Positions 36,901 to 44,575 of a stretch of DNA of 64,000 nt are shown here, in pieces (the first letter of the stretch is position 1; every line of letters starts with the position of its first letter). The translations under genes were made by a program, and so were the position numbers. Source of the DNA: WTAW01 sp964406575 (GTDB lineage: Bacteria > Acidobacteriota > Aminicenantia > Aminicenantales > Aminicenantaceae); contig CAYOSH010000015.1 in NCBI GenBank assembly GCA_964406575.1, forward strand, positions 40,260 to 104,259. The letters run 5' to 3'. The notes under the pieces are model-generated. The model saw only the letters and a list, made by a program, of their open reading frames with translations, did not search any database and was not told the origin of the DNA.

Positions 36901-37419
36901 CATTCTATGCGCTTCGGATAGTCCTTCACACACCTGTTTCGCTATCGAGATAATCAGCTCTGTATCTAACCGCTTTTCTCTCTTTATAAGGCTCTTTAAA
37001 TTCTCCCCAGACACATATTCCATGGTGATAAAATGGAGCCCTTTTTCTTCTCCCAGATCGTACATCCCGCAGACATTCTTATGGCGTATCTTTCGGGCTG
37101 TTTTCAGCTCTCCTTTAAATCGTTCGATGGTTTTTTTATCCGCAGCGATCTCGGATTTAATGAGTTTTAACGCGACCTCCTCGTTGACCTTTGTGTCTTG
37201 GACCCGATAGACCCTTCCCATTCCTCCCTCACCTAACTCCTCGATGATCTCATATCTTCCGGCGATAGTGATTCCTTTTGCTAATTCCTCAGCAGGGATC
37301 TCTAAGGTTTTGGTGTGGGAAGGAATATCCATTGAAACCGGCAGTTGAGTTCCACATTCTTTACAGAGCTCAGAATCCGAGGGATTCCCTGAATTGCACT
37401 TCGGACAATGCGTTGCCAT
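33904..37419 (-). CDS. Kinase 2: zinc-ribbon Ser/Thr kinase fused to a STAND ATPase and TPR array
   Basis: A 1171-residue cytoplasmic signalling protein with no transmembrane helix. Order: zinc ribbon (CPKC and CKECG), kinase domain about residues 50-315 (GEGGMGRVY, HRDLKPSN, DFGIAR, GTPDYMSPEQ), then an AfsR/LuxR-type STAND NTPase from about residue 340 (SFIGREKDL; Walker A GPGGIGKT with K378; Walker B MLIFLDNFEH; sensor SREVL; GLPLAIELAAARI), then about ten TPR units with 40-residue spacing to the end. STAND ATPases act as ligand-triggered switches, and the TPRs would sense the trigger. Here the output would be kinase activity rather than DNA binding, since there is no helix-turn-helix. AGGGG precedes the ATG. 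Confidence 0.88.
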   Translation of the reverse strand: MATHCPKCNSGNPSDSELCKECGTQLPVSMDIPSHTKTLEIPAEELAKGITIAGRYEIIEELGEGGMGRVYRVQDTKVNEEVALKLIKSEIAADKKTIERFKGELKTARKIRHKNVCGMYDLGEEKGLHFITMEYVSGENLKSLIKREKRLDTELIISIAKQVCEGLSEAHRMGVVHRDLKPSNIMIDTERNARIMDFGIARSLRTKGITDAGVIIGTPDYMSPEQVVSEDVDQRSDIYSLGVILYEMITGQVPFVGDTPLSVAYQHTHEPPQDPRRINDQIDDNLSHLVLKCLKKDKENRFQSAEEVLLALRGETSYTSFPGNVVPTLKSPDACPNNLPIQPTSFIGREKDLIFTRNLLSQAEVRLLTLTGPGGIGKTRLGLQLAGGLCDEFKDGIFFVPLAPITDPLLVTPTIAQALDVHEQGNQPILVTLGEFLQPRKMLIFLDNFEHVGEAASDIAQLLETCSFIKFLITSREVLHVKGEHEFLVRPLAFPDLSHRTTMDLLTRNPSVELFSQRALSVKSDFSITDENAQSVAEICARLDGLPLAIELAAARIKLFPPKALLKRLIEAGGQSSLRILTHGPRDAPARHRTLRSAMDWSYELLDENEQRLFQILSVFAGGFTFSAAEAVCSSADSYPDPQSAEAMGVDVMDGLASLLDKSLLRQDESKEEELRFSMLGMIREYAGEKLKESGREAGIKERHANYFLTLAEEAKSLLEGPEQEVWLERLEEEHNNLRSALGWFLQKAEEMNDGSPQFALSGLRMAGALSQFWDTHGYFSEGRRWLQKVLAFIKTPTHERVDALTGAGWLAARHSDMDEAIHFSEQAIDIAREIDYKAGIAKALRGLAFAKEFLGADDASIEALHSESLELWREVGDKRGIATALGPLAHRAASTYDFKQANSLFGESLDLFREVQDKREIAGALWNLAQIAAIVGHYDKAKKMYGESLKIYEDLKDLHGVATQLRGLGRVERFQGNTKQARTLYEEALVSFRTMGDKGCGSIALAGLGRVALDQGDMKSATSLAQECLSMSREVGFKAVEAQALRLLGQYDFAQGNHESARRHFVESMQIEEDLDHREGIAENLEGIASLAAVQSEYDQAARVFSAAEALRTTLGIPLPPADASNLEKWKTIVRDGLDEVAYKSAQEEGKAFTIDQAIELVKGKGPGRL

Positions 37420-37443
37420 TATTCCCCTTAGGTTGCTTTAAAC

Positions 37444-37472
37444 AGAGTACAGAGTTGTGGGGAAAGAGTCAA
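37444..37472 (-). promoter_or_regulatory. Promoter of kinase 2
   Basis: Minus strand: TTGACT (37467-37472), 17 bases, TACTCT (37444-37449). The spacer contains CTTTCCCC, like the promoter of kinase 3. Confidence 0.45.
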
Positions 37473-37496
37473 ATAGAATGATGTATGTGTGCCCTA

Positions 37497-38597
37497 TCAT
37501 GGGATTTTAGGGGGCAGGTTTATATTTGTATATTCTTTTGCCAGAGATGCCATCAAATCTTTAACCGAAATAATCTCTTTAGTTCTGTATGCATTTGAAC
37601 CGGCAAAAGCAAATCCACTCCTAAAATTACCTCTTTGAGCATTGATCAGCGCATGAGAGATGCAGAATGGGCTGTTTTTTAAGTCACAGGTGACAATACA
37701 ATGATAGGGACATTTAAAGGGTTTCCTTTTCCCCATGTTGATCTCATCGATGAAACGATTTCTGATCGCCCGTCCCGGCAATCCGACTGGACTTTTGATG
37801 ATGACGATGTCTTCTTTTTTAGAATCGATGTAGGCTTGTTTGAATGCATCCGATGAATCGCACTCAAAAGTCGTGACAAAACGAGTTGCCATCTGAACAC
37901 CAGCTGCACCCAAACACAAGAAATCATGGATGTCTTCACCTGTATATATCCCGCCGGCAGGAATGATGGGGACGGCTCTTTGATGTTTTTCTTCAAATGT
38001 TTTGACCTCTTGAATGACCTCGGAAACCAGGTTTTCCAAAGAATATTCGGGGGCCTCTATATTCTCGGGTTTAAATCCGAGATGGCCTCCGGCTTTGGGT
38101 CCTTCCACCACCAGCGCATCCGGCAGACGATTAAATTTCTCCGACCATTTTCGACAGATGATCTTAGCCGCCCGTCCGGAGGCCACGATTGGAACCAGCT
38201 TCGTGACTTTATTGCCTTTCAAGATATTCGGAAGCTGAAGAGGAAGTCCTGCGCCAGAAAAAATAATATCGATCTTTTCTTCTGCGGCCGTCTTCACCAT
38301 ATCGGAAAAATTCGAAAGAGCGACCATGATGTTCACGCCCAAAATTCCTTTGGTCAATTCTCTGGCTTTTCTGATCTCTTTTTTTAAAGCCCGCTTATTG
38401 GCTTCCAGGTAATTCGAAAAATAATCAGGCTCGCTTCTCCCGATTCCGGCAGTGGCTATAACGCCGATGCCGCCCTCGTTCGCAACAGCGGATGCCAATC
38501 CTGACAAAGAGATCCCGATTCCCATTCCCCCCTGAATTATGGGTATTCTCGCTTTTAGATCTCCTATGATCAGTTCTTTAAAATGTCTGACGTTCAT
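37497..38597 (-). CDS. Nitronate monooxygenase (2-nitropropane dioxygenase family)
   Basis: A 366-residue FMN-dependent TIM-barrel enzyme. Family marks are visible: an N-terminal IIQGGMGIGISLSGLASAVA, the catalytic-type histidine in VVEGPKAGGHLGF, and the FMN phosphate-binding part IIPAGGIYTGEDIHDFLCLG followed by GAAGVQMATRFV. NMOs oxidise propionate-3-nitronate and other alkyl nitronates; many relatives have an uncertain substrate, and FabK-like enoyl reductases share the fold. The C-terminus carries a cysteine-containing segment (FKCPYHCIVTCD) typical of one NMO subgroup. It is monocistronic, between kinase 2 and the permease. The 38598-38938 gap holds no gene that I can see. Confidence 0.85.
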   Translation of the reverse strand: MNVRHFKELIIGDLKARIPIIQGGMGIGISLSGLASAVANEGGIGVIATAGIGRSEPDYFSNYLEANKRALKKEIRKARELTKGILGVNIMVALSNFSDMVKTAAEEKIDIIFSGAGLPLQLPNILKGNKVTKLVPIVASGRAAKIICRKWSEKFNRLPDALVVEGPKAGGHLGFKPENIEAPEYSLENLVSEVIQEVKTFEEKHQRAVPIIPAGGIYTGEDIHDFLCLGAAGVQMATRFVTTFECDSSDAFKQAYIDSKKEDIVIIKSPVGLPGRAIRNRFIDEINMGKRKPFKCPYHCIVTCDLKNSPFCISHALINAQRGNFRSGFAFAGSNAYRTKEIISVKDLMASLAKEYTNINLPPKIP

Positions 38598-38938
38598 GGT
38601 TACCTCTAACTTCCTGCACTTCGCCTTACCTGAGATGAAACTCTCTCTTTATAAATTTCGATATCTTTCTTTGATAAAGGAAAATTTGGAGTTTAGACAA
38701 CTGAGAGGAATTATTCGAATTTCAACTTGATCTTAAACCATAAATTCAAAAGACAGGCTAAAATATTCATGTTAAATTATGTTCTCTAATCGCCAACTGT
38801 CTTTTTCCCTTAATTAATTCATCATTTTCACGCAGAACCAGAACTTTGTCAATGAAAACTTCGTGATAGGGCACCTCATTCCAATCCCATTTTCTTGATG
38901 AGTTCGATAAACCCCGGCTAGGCATAAGATGTTAGTTT

Positions 38939-41539
38939 CTATTCATACCGCAGGGATTCGACAGGATTGGCAACAGCGACCTTTATGCATTGGTAGCTAA
39001 CGGCAAGCAGGGCTATTATTAAGACAAGCAAAGCTGAACACACAAATGTCCAAATACTAAGGTCCACTCTGAAGGCGAAGTTTTGCATCCATTTATTCAT
39101 GGCGAAATATGCCAGCGGCCAGGCAATCACATTGGAAATAAATACAGACCTAATGAATTCTTTTTCAAGAAGTGTTGTCACATCTAATACGGAAGCTCCC
39201 AAGACTTTCCTTATCCCTATTTCTTTTGTGCGCTGTACTGCCGTAAATGATGCCAAACCGAACAGTCCCAGGCATGCGATAAAAATGGCCAGGACGGCAA
39301 AAGAGCCAAAAATGGTTCCCATTCTTTGTTCCTTGTTATAGGCTCTTTCAAAAACATCATCGAAGAATGAGTATTCGAAGGGATAACTCGGAGAAAATTG
39401 TTTCATGATATTCTTCACGTAGTCGATGGTCGCAGATATGTGGGATGATTTGATTTTTATTGAAATTTTAGAAAAGTCACTAGAATCCAAATAGATGTAG
39501 AGTGGATCGATGGGACGATGAAGAGAATGTAGATGAAAATCTTTCATAATCCCTACGATCTCTCCTGTGTTGCCTTTCCAGTGCTTCAATTTCTGGCCGA
39601 TGGGCGACTCCCATTGTGCAGCCCTGACAGCCGCTTCATTGACTAAAAACGCGCCCTTTTCATCAGAGGGGAAATCTCTTGAGAAGTTCCTCCCCTCAAC
39701 GATTTCTATCCCAAAAAGATCGATAAAATCATAGCCTGCCGTATTATAATAAATGGGGAATACCAATTCGGGGCTTCTTCCGGGCCAATCTGCAGTTGTG
39801 TGATAGTCGATATCGTTCGGCAAACGATCGGAAATTGAAACGGCCACAACATCTGGAGATCGTTTCAATTCTGTCTTTATCGCCTGTATGCTTTGACGAA
39901 TCGTTCTGTCACGAACCTCTAATGTCATGATCTGCTCCTTGTTGTAGCCCACATCCGTATTCTTCACGAAATTTAGTTGTCCCCTTACGATAAAAGTGCA
40001 GATGATGAGAAAAATCGAAATCGAAAATTGAATTAAAACCAGAATATTTCTCAGCGCAAAACCCTTGGAACTCCTCGCGAAGGTCCCTCTTAGAACGGAG
40101 ACAGGCCTGAAGCTAGAAATGCGCATCGCCGGATAACTGCCTGAAAATAGACCAACAAGCAAAACAATGCACACAAGTCCGATGAAAAGTTGCGGATTGT
40201 TGACAGGATTTAAACTGAGTTGTCTTTCTATCAGCTGGTTAAACACAGGTAATACGATCAGGACGATAGAAATTGAAAAAATCATCGCCAAGAGGCTCAG
40301 GCCGACCGATTCGCCTAAAAATTGCTTCACCAGCTGACTGCGCTGTGCGCCAACAACCTTCCGTATCCCCACTTCCCTGCCGCGCTGGCTAGACCGTGCG
40401 GTCGCCAGGTTCATATAGTTAATACACGAGATAAAGAGAAATAAAAAAGCAATCGAAGAAAAAAGAATAATGTATATCGCGTCATTATTCACCCCTATTT
40501 CCTGGTTGCGATGGGAAAAAAGGTGGATTTTTGTAAGGGGTTGGACGCGGAGGATATTCTTGAAACGGTCTTCTATGTCAAAGCCTTTATAGACATATGT
40601 ATCCAGAAATGCAGGAAATTTGTCTTCCAGCTTCTGCGGATTTGCATCCTCCCGTAATAGAATATAAGTATACGAGAAATTACTGCCCCAATTTGTGATG
40701 TCATTGCTCGTTATTCGAAAGTAAGTTTCATAGGGCACGATAAAATCCATGACAAAATGAGAGTTTGCGGGCATCTCCCAAAAAACTCCCGTGATATTAA
40801 AATCATAAAGACCACTCACTTTTAAGATTTTCCCTGTGGGATTTTCATGACCAAAATATTTCTTTGCTATTTTTTCAGACACTAAAATTGAGAAAGGCTC
40901 ATTCAGCGCTGTTTCGGAATCCCCCCAAATCAGCGGAATAGAGAATATTTCAAACGTTTCAGGATCCGCCCAATAGAATTCATCTTCGAGAAAATGCTCC
41001 TGTCCGTAAGAAATCAAAACATCCTGACTCTTTATGATTCTTGCCGCGGAAACAACTTCGGGCAGTTTTTCCTTCAGTAAAGGGCCCAATGGTGCGGGAG
41101 TCACAGCCATTGGCGTGTACACCGATGAGGTGCTGGTCGGTTTATCCCGCACGACTCTGTATATTTGATCGGCATTCTCATGATATCTGTCAAAACTCAA
41201 CTCATATTTGACATATAATCCAATTAAGATGAATGCAGCGATGCCGACGGACAGTCCTAAAATATTGATGAACGAATACGCCTTGTGTCTTTGAATATTC
41301 CTCCATGCGATTTTCATATAGTTTTTAATCATGATAAATCTCCAGCGAAAGGATTCCGTAATGAATCTGGGAACAGCTTTCAGCACTTCCCACCAGTACC
41401 ACTGCTTTGCTCGTCTTAATCCGAGATCTTTTGCACGTTCAGAGAATATCTCTCCGATATCCCCAGAATAAGAATCATATTTCTCTTGGGAAGACAAAAA
41501 TCCTAACAGAAACTTAGCCAGTTTGGGTAGACGATACAT
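38939..41539 (-). CDS. MacB/FtsX-type ABC transporter permease with N-terminal prefix domain
   Basis: An 866-residue membrane protein. Residues about 1-65 are a soluble prefix (LAKFLLGFLSSQEKYDSYSG, EVLKAVPRFI) seen in permeases controlled by PadR proteins. Two FtsX units follow, each with a MacB-like periplasmic domain: helix 1 near SFINILGLSVGIAAFILIG, a long periplasmic region, three helices around YIILFSSIAFLFLFISCINY, and a second set ending LYFAMNKWMQ-like near the C-terminus. Conserved turns REVGIRKVVGAQR and KEIGIRKVLGAS mark both coupling loops. No ATPase is encoded next to it, so the energising subunit must lie elsewhere or be shared. It begins three bases after the PadR stop, so the two are one transcription unit. 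Confidence 0.88.
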   Translation of the reverse strand: MYRLPKLAKFLLGFLSSQEKYDSYSGDIGEIFSERAKDLGLRRAKQWYWWEVLKAVPRFITESFRWRFIMIKNYMKIAWRNIQRHKAYSFINILGLSVGIAAFILIGLYVKYELSFDRYHENADQIYRVVRDKPTSTSSVYTPMAVTPAPLGPLLKEKLPEVVSAARIIKSQDVLISYGQEHFLEDEFYWADPETFEIFSIPLIWGDSETALNEPFSILVSEKIAKKYFGHENPTGKILKVSGLYDFNITGVFWEMPANSHFVMDFIVPYETYFRITSNDITNWGSNFSYTYILLREDANPQKLEDKFPAFLDTYVYKGFDIEDRFKNILRVQPLTKIHLFSHRNQEIGVNNDAIYIILFSSIAFLFLFISCINYMNLATARSSQRGREVGIRKVVGAQRSQLVKQFLGESVGLSLLAMIFSISIVLIVLPVFNQLIERQLSLNPVNNPQLFIGLVCIVLLVGLFSGSYPAMRISSFRPVSVLRGTFARSSKGFALRNILVLIQFSISIFLIICTFIVRGQLNFVKNTDVGYNKEQIMTLEVRDRTIRQSIQAIKTELKRSPDVVAVSISDRLPNDIDYHTTADWPGRSPELVFPIYYNTAGYDFIDLFGIEIVEGRNFSRDFPSDEKGAFLVNEAAVRAAQWESPIGQKLKHWKGNTGEIVGIMKDFHLHSLHRPIDPLYIYLDSSDFSKISIKIKSSHISATIDYVKNIMKQFSPSYPFEYSFFDDVFERAYNKEQRMGTIFGSFAVLAIFIACLGLFGLASFTAVQRTKEIGIRKVLGASVLDVTTLLEKEFIRSVFISNVIAWPLAYFAMNKWMQNFAFRVDLSIWTFVCSALLVLIIALLAVSYQCIKVAVANPVESLRYE

Positions 41540-41542
41540 CTC

Positions 41543-41875
41543 TTAAATTCCTGGAGTGTTTTTGAGAAGTTCAGCCACTCCATTCCAGGCTGACTGATTC
41601 AAAGATCGGTTTTCCTGGAGGGCTTTAATCCCGGTGCCGGAGAGCCTGTAGAATCTTTTGCTCATACCGCCCCGTTTGGGAGTGGGATCCCCTTTAAAAG
41701 ACCGGAGATACCCCTTTCTGACCAGTCTCTCGAGTGGAAAATAGACACTGCTGACAGAGACTTCCTTTCCTGTGATCTCGACAATGAAATTATAGATGGA
41801 GATCCCATAGGCTTTTTCCTGGAGTTTTAGGACAGCGATGAGGACAAGTTCCTCGAGCTTCGTTAACAATTCCAC
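41543..41875 (-). CDS. PadR-family transcriptional regulator
   Basis: A 110-residue winged-helix protein (LEELVLIAVLKLQEKAYGIS, then VSVSSVYFPLERLVRKGYL with the wing FKGDPTPKRGGMSKRFYRLS). PadR proteins are usually repressors relieved by a small ligand, and this one most likely controls the co-transcribed FtsX permease. The start codon is GTG, seven bases after GGAGG. Confidence 0.88.
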   Translation of the reverse strand: MELLTKLEELVLIAVLKLQEKAYGISIYNFIVEITGKEVSVSSVYFPLERLVRKGYLRSFKGDPTPKRGGMSKRFYRLSGTGIKALQENRSLNQSAWNGVAELLKNTPGI

Positions 41876-42059
41876 TGTTTGGCCTCCATTTTTTCTGATT
41901 CTCTAAATAAATAGACGAAAAGAATCAAGGAAAGGTTCAATTATTTCTGAAAAAATTGTGATTTTCTTGGTCTGAATGACTTAACCTGGATTATTAACGA
42001 GTCGAGTGGCAGGCCGGGCCTCGTGCCATAGAGGCAAGGCAAAAAGGATGTGGCTATCG

Positions 42060-42941
42060 TTAATAGAGGAGATTCACTCTGAATCCAAAAATACTGCGGT
42101 CTTCCAGATAGTATTGGCCGCGCGCGTCCTGGCCCCATTGATAAAAAACACCTATCGTGAAAGGCAGAGCGCTCGTTGTCACATCGCTCAATGTCCCCCA
42201 ACTGAGGTTTAGGCTGTGGGTAGGGACTAAATCTTGCATTCCCGTATACGTGCTGTGGAAGCCGACATGAAATCCATGGCGGGATGAAAGAAATCCTTTG
42301 GATTCTATTTCAATCCCGAAATCAAAGGGAATGTGATGGGATTGAGGATATTGCGCAAAATAATAGCCAACTCCTATATAAGGCTTGGCAAATCTCAACC
42401 CCGGGATAGATCTAACTGAAGCGGGGAAATACAAGTGGCCATACACAAAGTATTGAGAATACCTTATGGGAGCTGCAAATTCAAACGCCCCTTGAAGAAA
42501 ATTGGAACAGTAATGGGCGAGCTCAATCAAAAGAATGGTTGGTTTTAAGTCGAAACAGCCAAAGATTCCATACTTGCCATCGACACTGAGATTTTTAAAA
42601 TTCCATGCTCCGTACCTCTTCAACGATGTAAAAAGACCGAATTCGATTCCCCAGTGGAAGGTATCGCCCAGGGAGCCTAATCTCAAGCGCTTGCCGATCG
42701 AGGTTTCAAAAAAGGTCGCATCGCTAAAGACAGACAGCATATATCCCCTTGGAGAGGACTGTTGAACGGTCAAAAAAACAATATAATCTCCATAGTTTCG
42801 GAACCATAACTTTGACTCCGGAAGGATCTCTTCGGCTGAGTTCCCCTCATCCCAGGCGAAGAGACAGGACAAAGAAACAAACAATAAAACAAATATTATG
42901 AGAGCAATTTGTCTATATTTTTGAGTCCTTTGACCGTTCAA
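42060..42941 (-). CDS. Predicted outer-membrane beta-barrel protein
   Basis: A 293-residue protein with a signal peptide (IALIIFVLLFVSLSCLFAW). The mature part alternates hydrophobic and polar residues with many aromatics (for example YVFYGHLYFPAS, IGVGYYFAQYP, FTIGVFYQWG) and ends in FRVNLLY, with a terminal aromatic residue as required by the barrel-assembly machinery. It resembles DUF1207-type or lipid A-modifying small barrels, but I cannot name the family. The start is a TTG because no ATG precedes the signal peptide. It is a single gene with no close partner. Confidence 0.65.
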   Translation of the reverse strand: MNGQRTQKYRQIALIIFVLLFVSLSCLFAWDEGNSAEEILPESKLWFRNYGDYIVFLTVQQSSPRGYMLSVFSDATFFETSIGKRLRLGSLGDTFHWGIEFGLFTSLKRYGAWNFKNLSVDGKYGIFGCFDLKPTILLIELAHYCSNFLQGAFEFAAPIRYSQYFVYGHLYFPASVRSIPGLRFAKPYIGVGYYFAQYPQSHHIPFDFGIEIESKGFLSSRHGFHVGFHSTYTGMQDLVPTHSLNLSWGTLSDVTTSALPFTIGVFYQWGQDARGQYYLEDRSIFGFRVNLLY

Positions 42942-43103
42942 TCTCTTACTCGCAGTTTCAACATCTTACACCTAAAGCTTGGCAGCGCACACAGGTCGGG
43001 GAAGGGACTACTTAACTTTTAGTCGCAGTTTATGCCTTAAACCTCAAAATTTTACTATTCAAGTTTGACTCTTTCCATGAACTTAATGAAGCCAAAATAC
43101 ACC

Positions 43104-43166
43104 CTATTTGCAGAACTTCGAGTCGTCAGCGTTGTTCGTATTACATTTAGAACAGTCAGTTGCCAT
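43104..43166 (-). pseudogene. Zinc-ribbon start of a lost kinase gene
   Basis: The frame encodes 20 residues (MATDCSKCNTNNADDSKFCK) and then TAG. It matches the N-termini of the three kinases here (MATHCPKC, ending FCSNC). The upstream DNA, including the AAGGGG ribosome-binding site and a TTGACT-17-TACCCT promoter, is also conserved. It is a decayed fifth-family copy of the kinase, cut just after the ribbon. The 42942-43246 gap holds only this remnant. Confidence 0.6.
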
Positions 43167-43190
43167 TTTTCCCCTTACATTGCCAATAAA

Positions 43191-43219
43191 AGGGTATAAA
43201 TTAATGAGGGAAGAGTCAA
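43191..43219 (-). promoter_or_regulatory. Promoter of the decayed kinase remnant
   Basis: Minus strand: TTGACT (43214-43219), 17 bases, TACCCT (43191-43196), still aligned with the promoters of kinases 2 and 3. Confidence 0.4.
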
Positions 43220-43246
43220 ATTTAAGTCAAAATCCTATGAGGGATA

Positions 43247-44575
43247 TTATAAGGTCACTTCTTGATCTTTAAATTGCAGGACTTCAATATCCGCCAATTC
43301 GTCTGTGCCATCACGGTCGGATACAGTGTCGGTGACAATTATTTTATCATCAGATCTCGTGATCTTGTATTCTGAATAGTTGCCAGAAAATTGTGCGGTG
43401 TCTTCACCTTGGCCACCCTTTATGAAGTCATTCCCTTTTCCACCCGTGATCATGTTATTCCCATCATTCCCTGTGAGTTGGTTATCCTGATCATTCCCAA
43501 GAATATTCGTGTTTTTCGAGCCCGTCAGGATGATGTTGACCAGATACTGGGATTTAAACGTATAAGGCGTGTTTTCATCGCGCACTGTCAAGAATGTCCC
43601 TTCAAAGGTCGGATCGATATAGGCCTTGTAGGTCAAGTATTTCGGCCAGAATTTCTCCACAAGATTGTAGAGAGCAGGGTCCCCCGCTTTCATCTCTTCC
43701 TTGGTGTGATAGGGATACTCACCGCCAAAAGATTTCCCGTCGCCCTGTGGATTATGATCCCACAGGCCGAAATAGATATCAAAGCCGGTGATGATGTATT
43801 CGTGGGGTGCCGGGCGGCCATATTTATATATCCCAGCCTTGATCGCAGCCTGTTCAGCCTCGACGATCTCCTGATGATATTCAGGCAAAACATCTTCCAG
43901 TCCCTTGGCATGAACGAGATGCATGATCTCCTCATAAGAGGCATCGCGGGTGAATCTTTCCCCGGGCCTGGCTTCATTATGGATATATTCATAACTGCCT
44001 TCCACTGGAGATTCCGTCGCATAGAGATCCTGAAGCCTGAGCTTGGAATCCCTCAATATGGGACGCATGGCAAAAGATTTGATCTCTGTGTCTGTATAGA
44101 TGAGCGTGGCCCTCACATCAGCCATCCGGTTGGCCAGCGCGGTCTTGTCATGACCGTACTCCGTGCCGGGGGCATCGGTCAGATGATATTTTAGAATCTC
44201 CCTCGCCCTCACGACCTGCAAGTCACTCACGCCAGATTGGGCGAAGATGTGGATCGGCTTGCCATTGGGAGCCATGTGCTTGGTGTATTTTGAGAACAAA
44301 CCGTTCAATGTCTTGCCGAGCTCTTCAGGAAGAGGAACTACCCCCAAGGGGGAAGTTGAAGTATCGATATTGTCCAGCACTTCATAGTTGATATCGATCT
44401 CATCAGGCACATCATATTTGACCTCTGCGAGCGCCTTTTGCATTCTCTCTCTTCTATCATTTTGCGCTGTTTGTTTAGCCGCGTTGTCATTTGTTGCGGT
44501 ATTCTCATTTTGTTTTCCACACGACACAATTGAAAGCACCATAATGATTGTTAGAGTCACCAATAATCTCTTCAT
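43247..44575 (-). CDS. Lipoprotein with C-terminal RTX calcium-binding repeats
   Basis: A 442-residue lipoprotein (signal LVTLTIIMVLSIVSC, cysteine at about residue 19, then an Asn/Lys-rich linker). The middle (about 80-340) is the same unrecognised domain as in the lipoprotein at 32.7-33.6 kb (QSGVSDLQVVRA, YEEIMHLVH, YIITGFDIYFGLWDHNP). Residues about 360-400 are RTX nonapeptides (LGNDQDNQLTGNDGNNMITG and GGKGNDFIKGGQGEDTA), which fold on binding calcium outside the cell. Calcium-dependent maturation at the cell surface is therefore likely. Its ATG overlaps the stop of the alpha-L-fucosidase gene by four bases, so the two are translated as a pair. Confidence 0.72.
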   Translation of the reverse strand: MKRLLVTLTIIMVLSIVSCGKQNENTATNDNAAKQTAQNDRRERMQKALAEVKYDVPDEIDINYEVLDNIDTSTSPLGVVPLPEELGKTLNGLFSKYTKHMAPNGKPIHIFAQSGVSDLQVVRAREILKYHLTDAPGTEYGHDKTALANRMADVRATLIYTDTEIKSFAMRPILRDSKLRLQDLYATESPVEGSYEYIHNEARPGERFTRDASYEEIMHLVHAKGLEDVLPEYHQEIVEAEQAAIKAGIYKYGRPAPHEYIITGFDIYFGLWDHNPQGDGKSFGGEYPYHTKEEMKAGDPALYNLVEKFWPKYLTYKAYIDPTFEGTFLTVRDENTPYTFKSQYLVNIILTGSKNTNILGNDQDNQLTGNDGNNMITGGKGNDFIKGGQGEDTAQFSGNYSEYKITRSDDKIIVTDTVSDRDGTDELADIEVLQFKDQEVTL

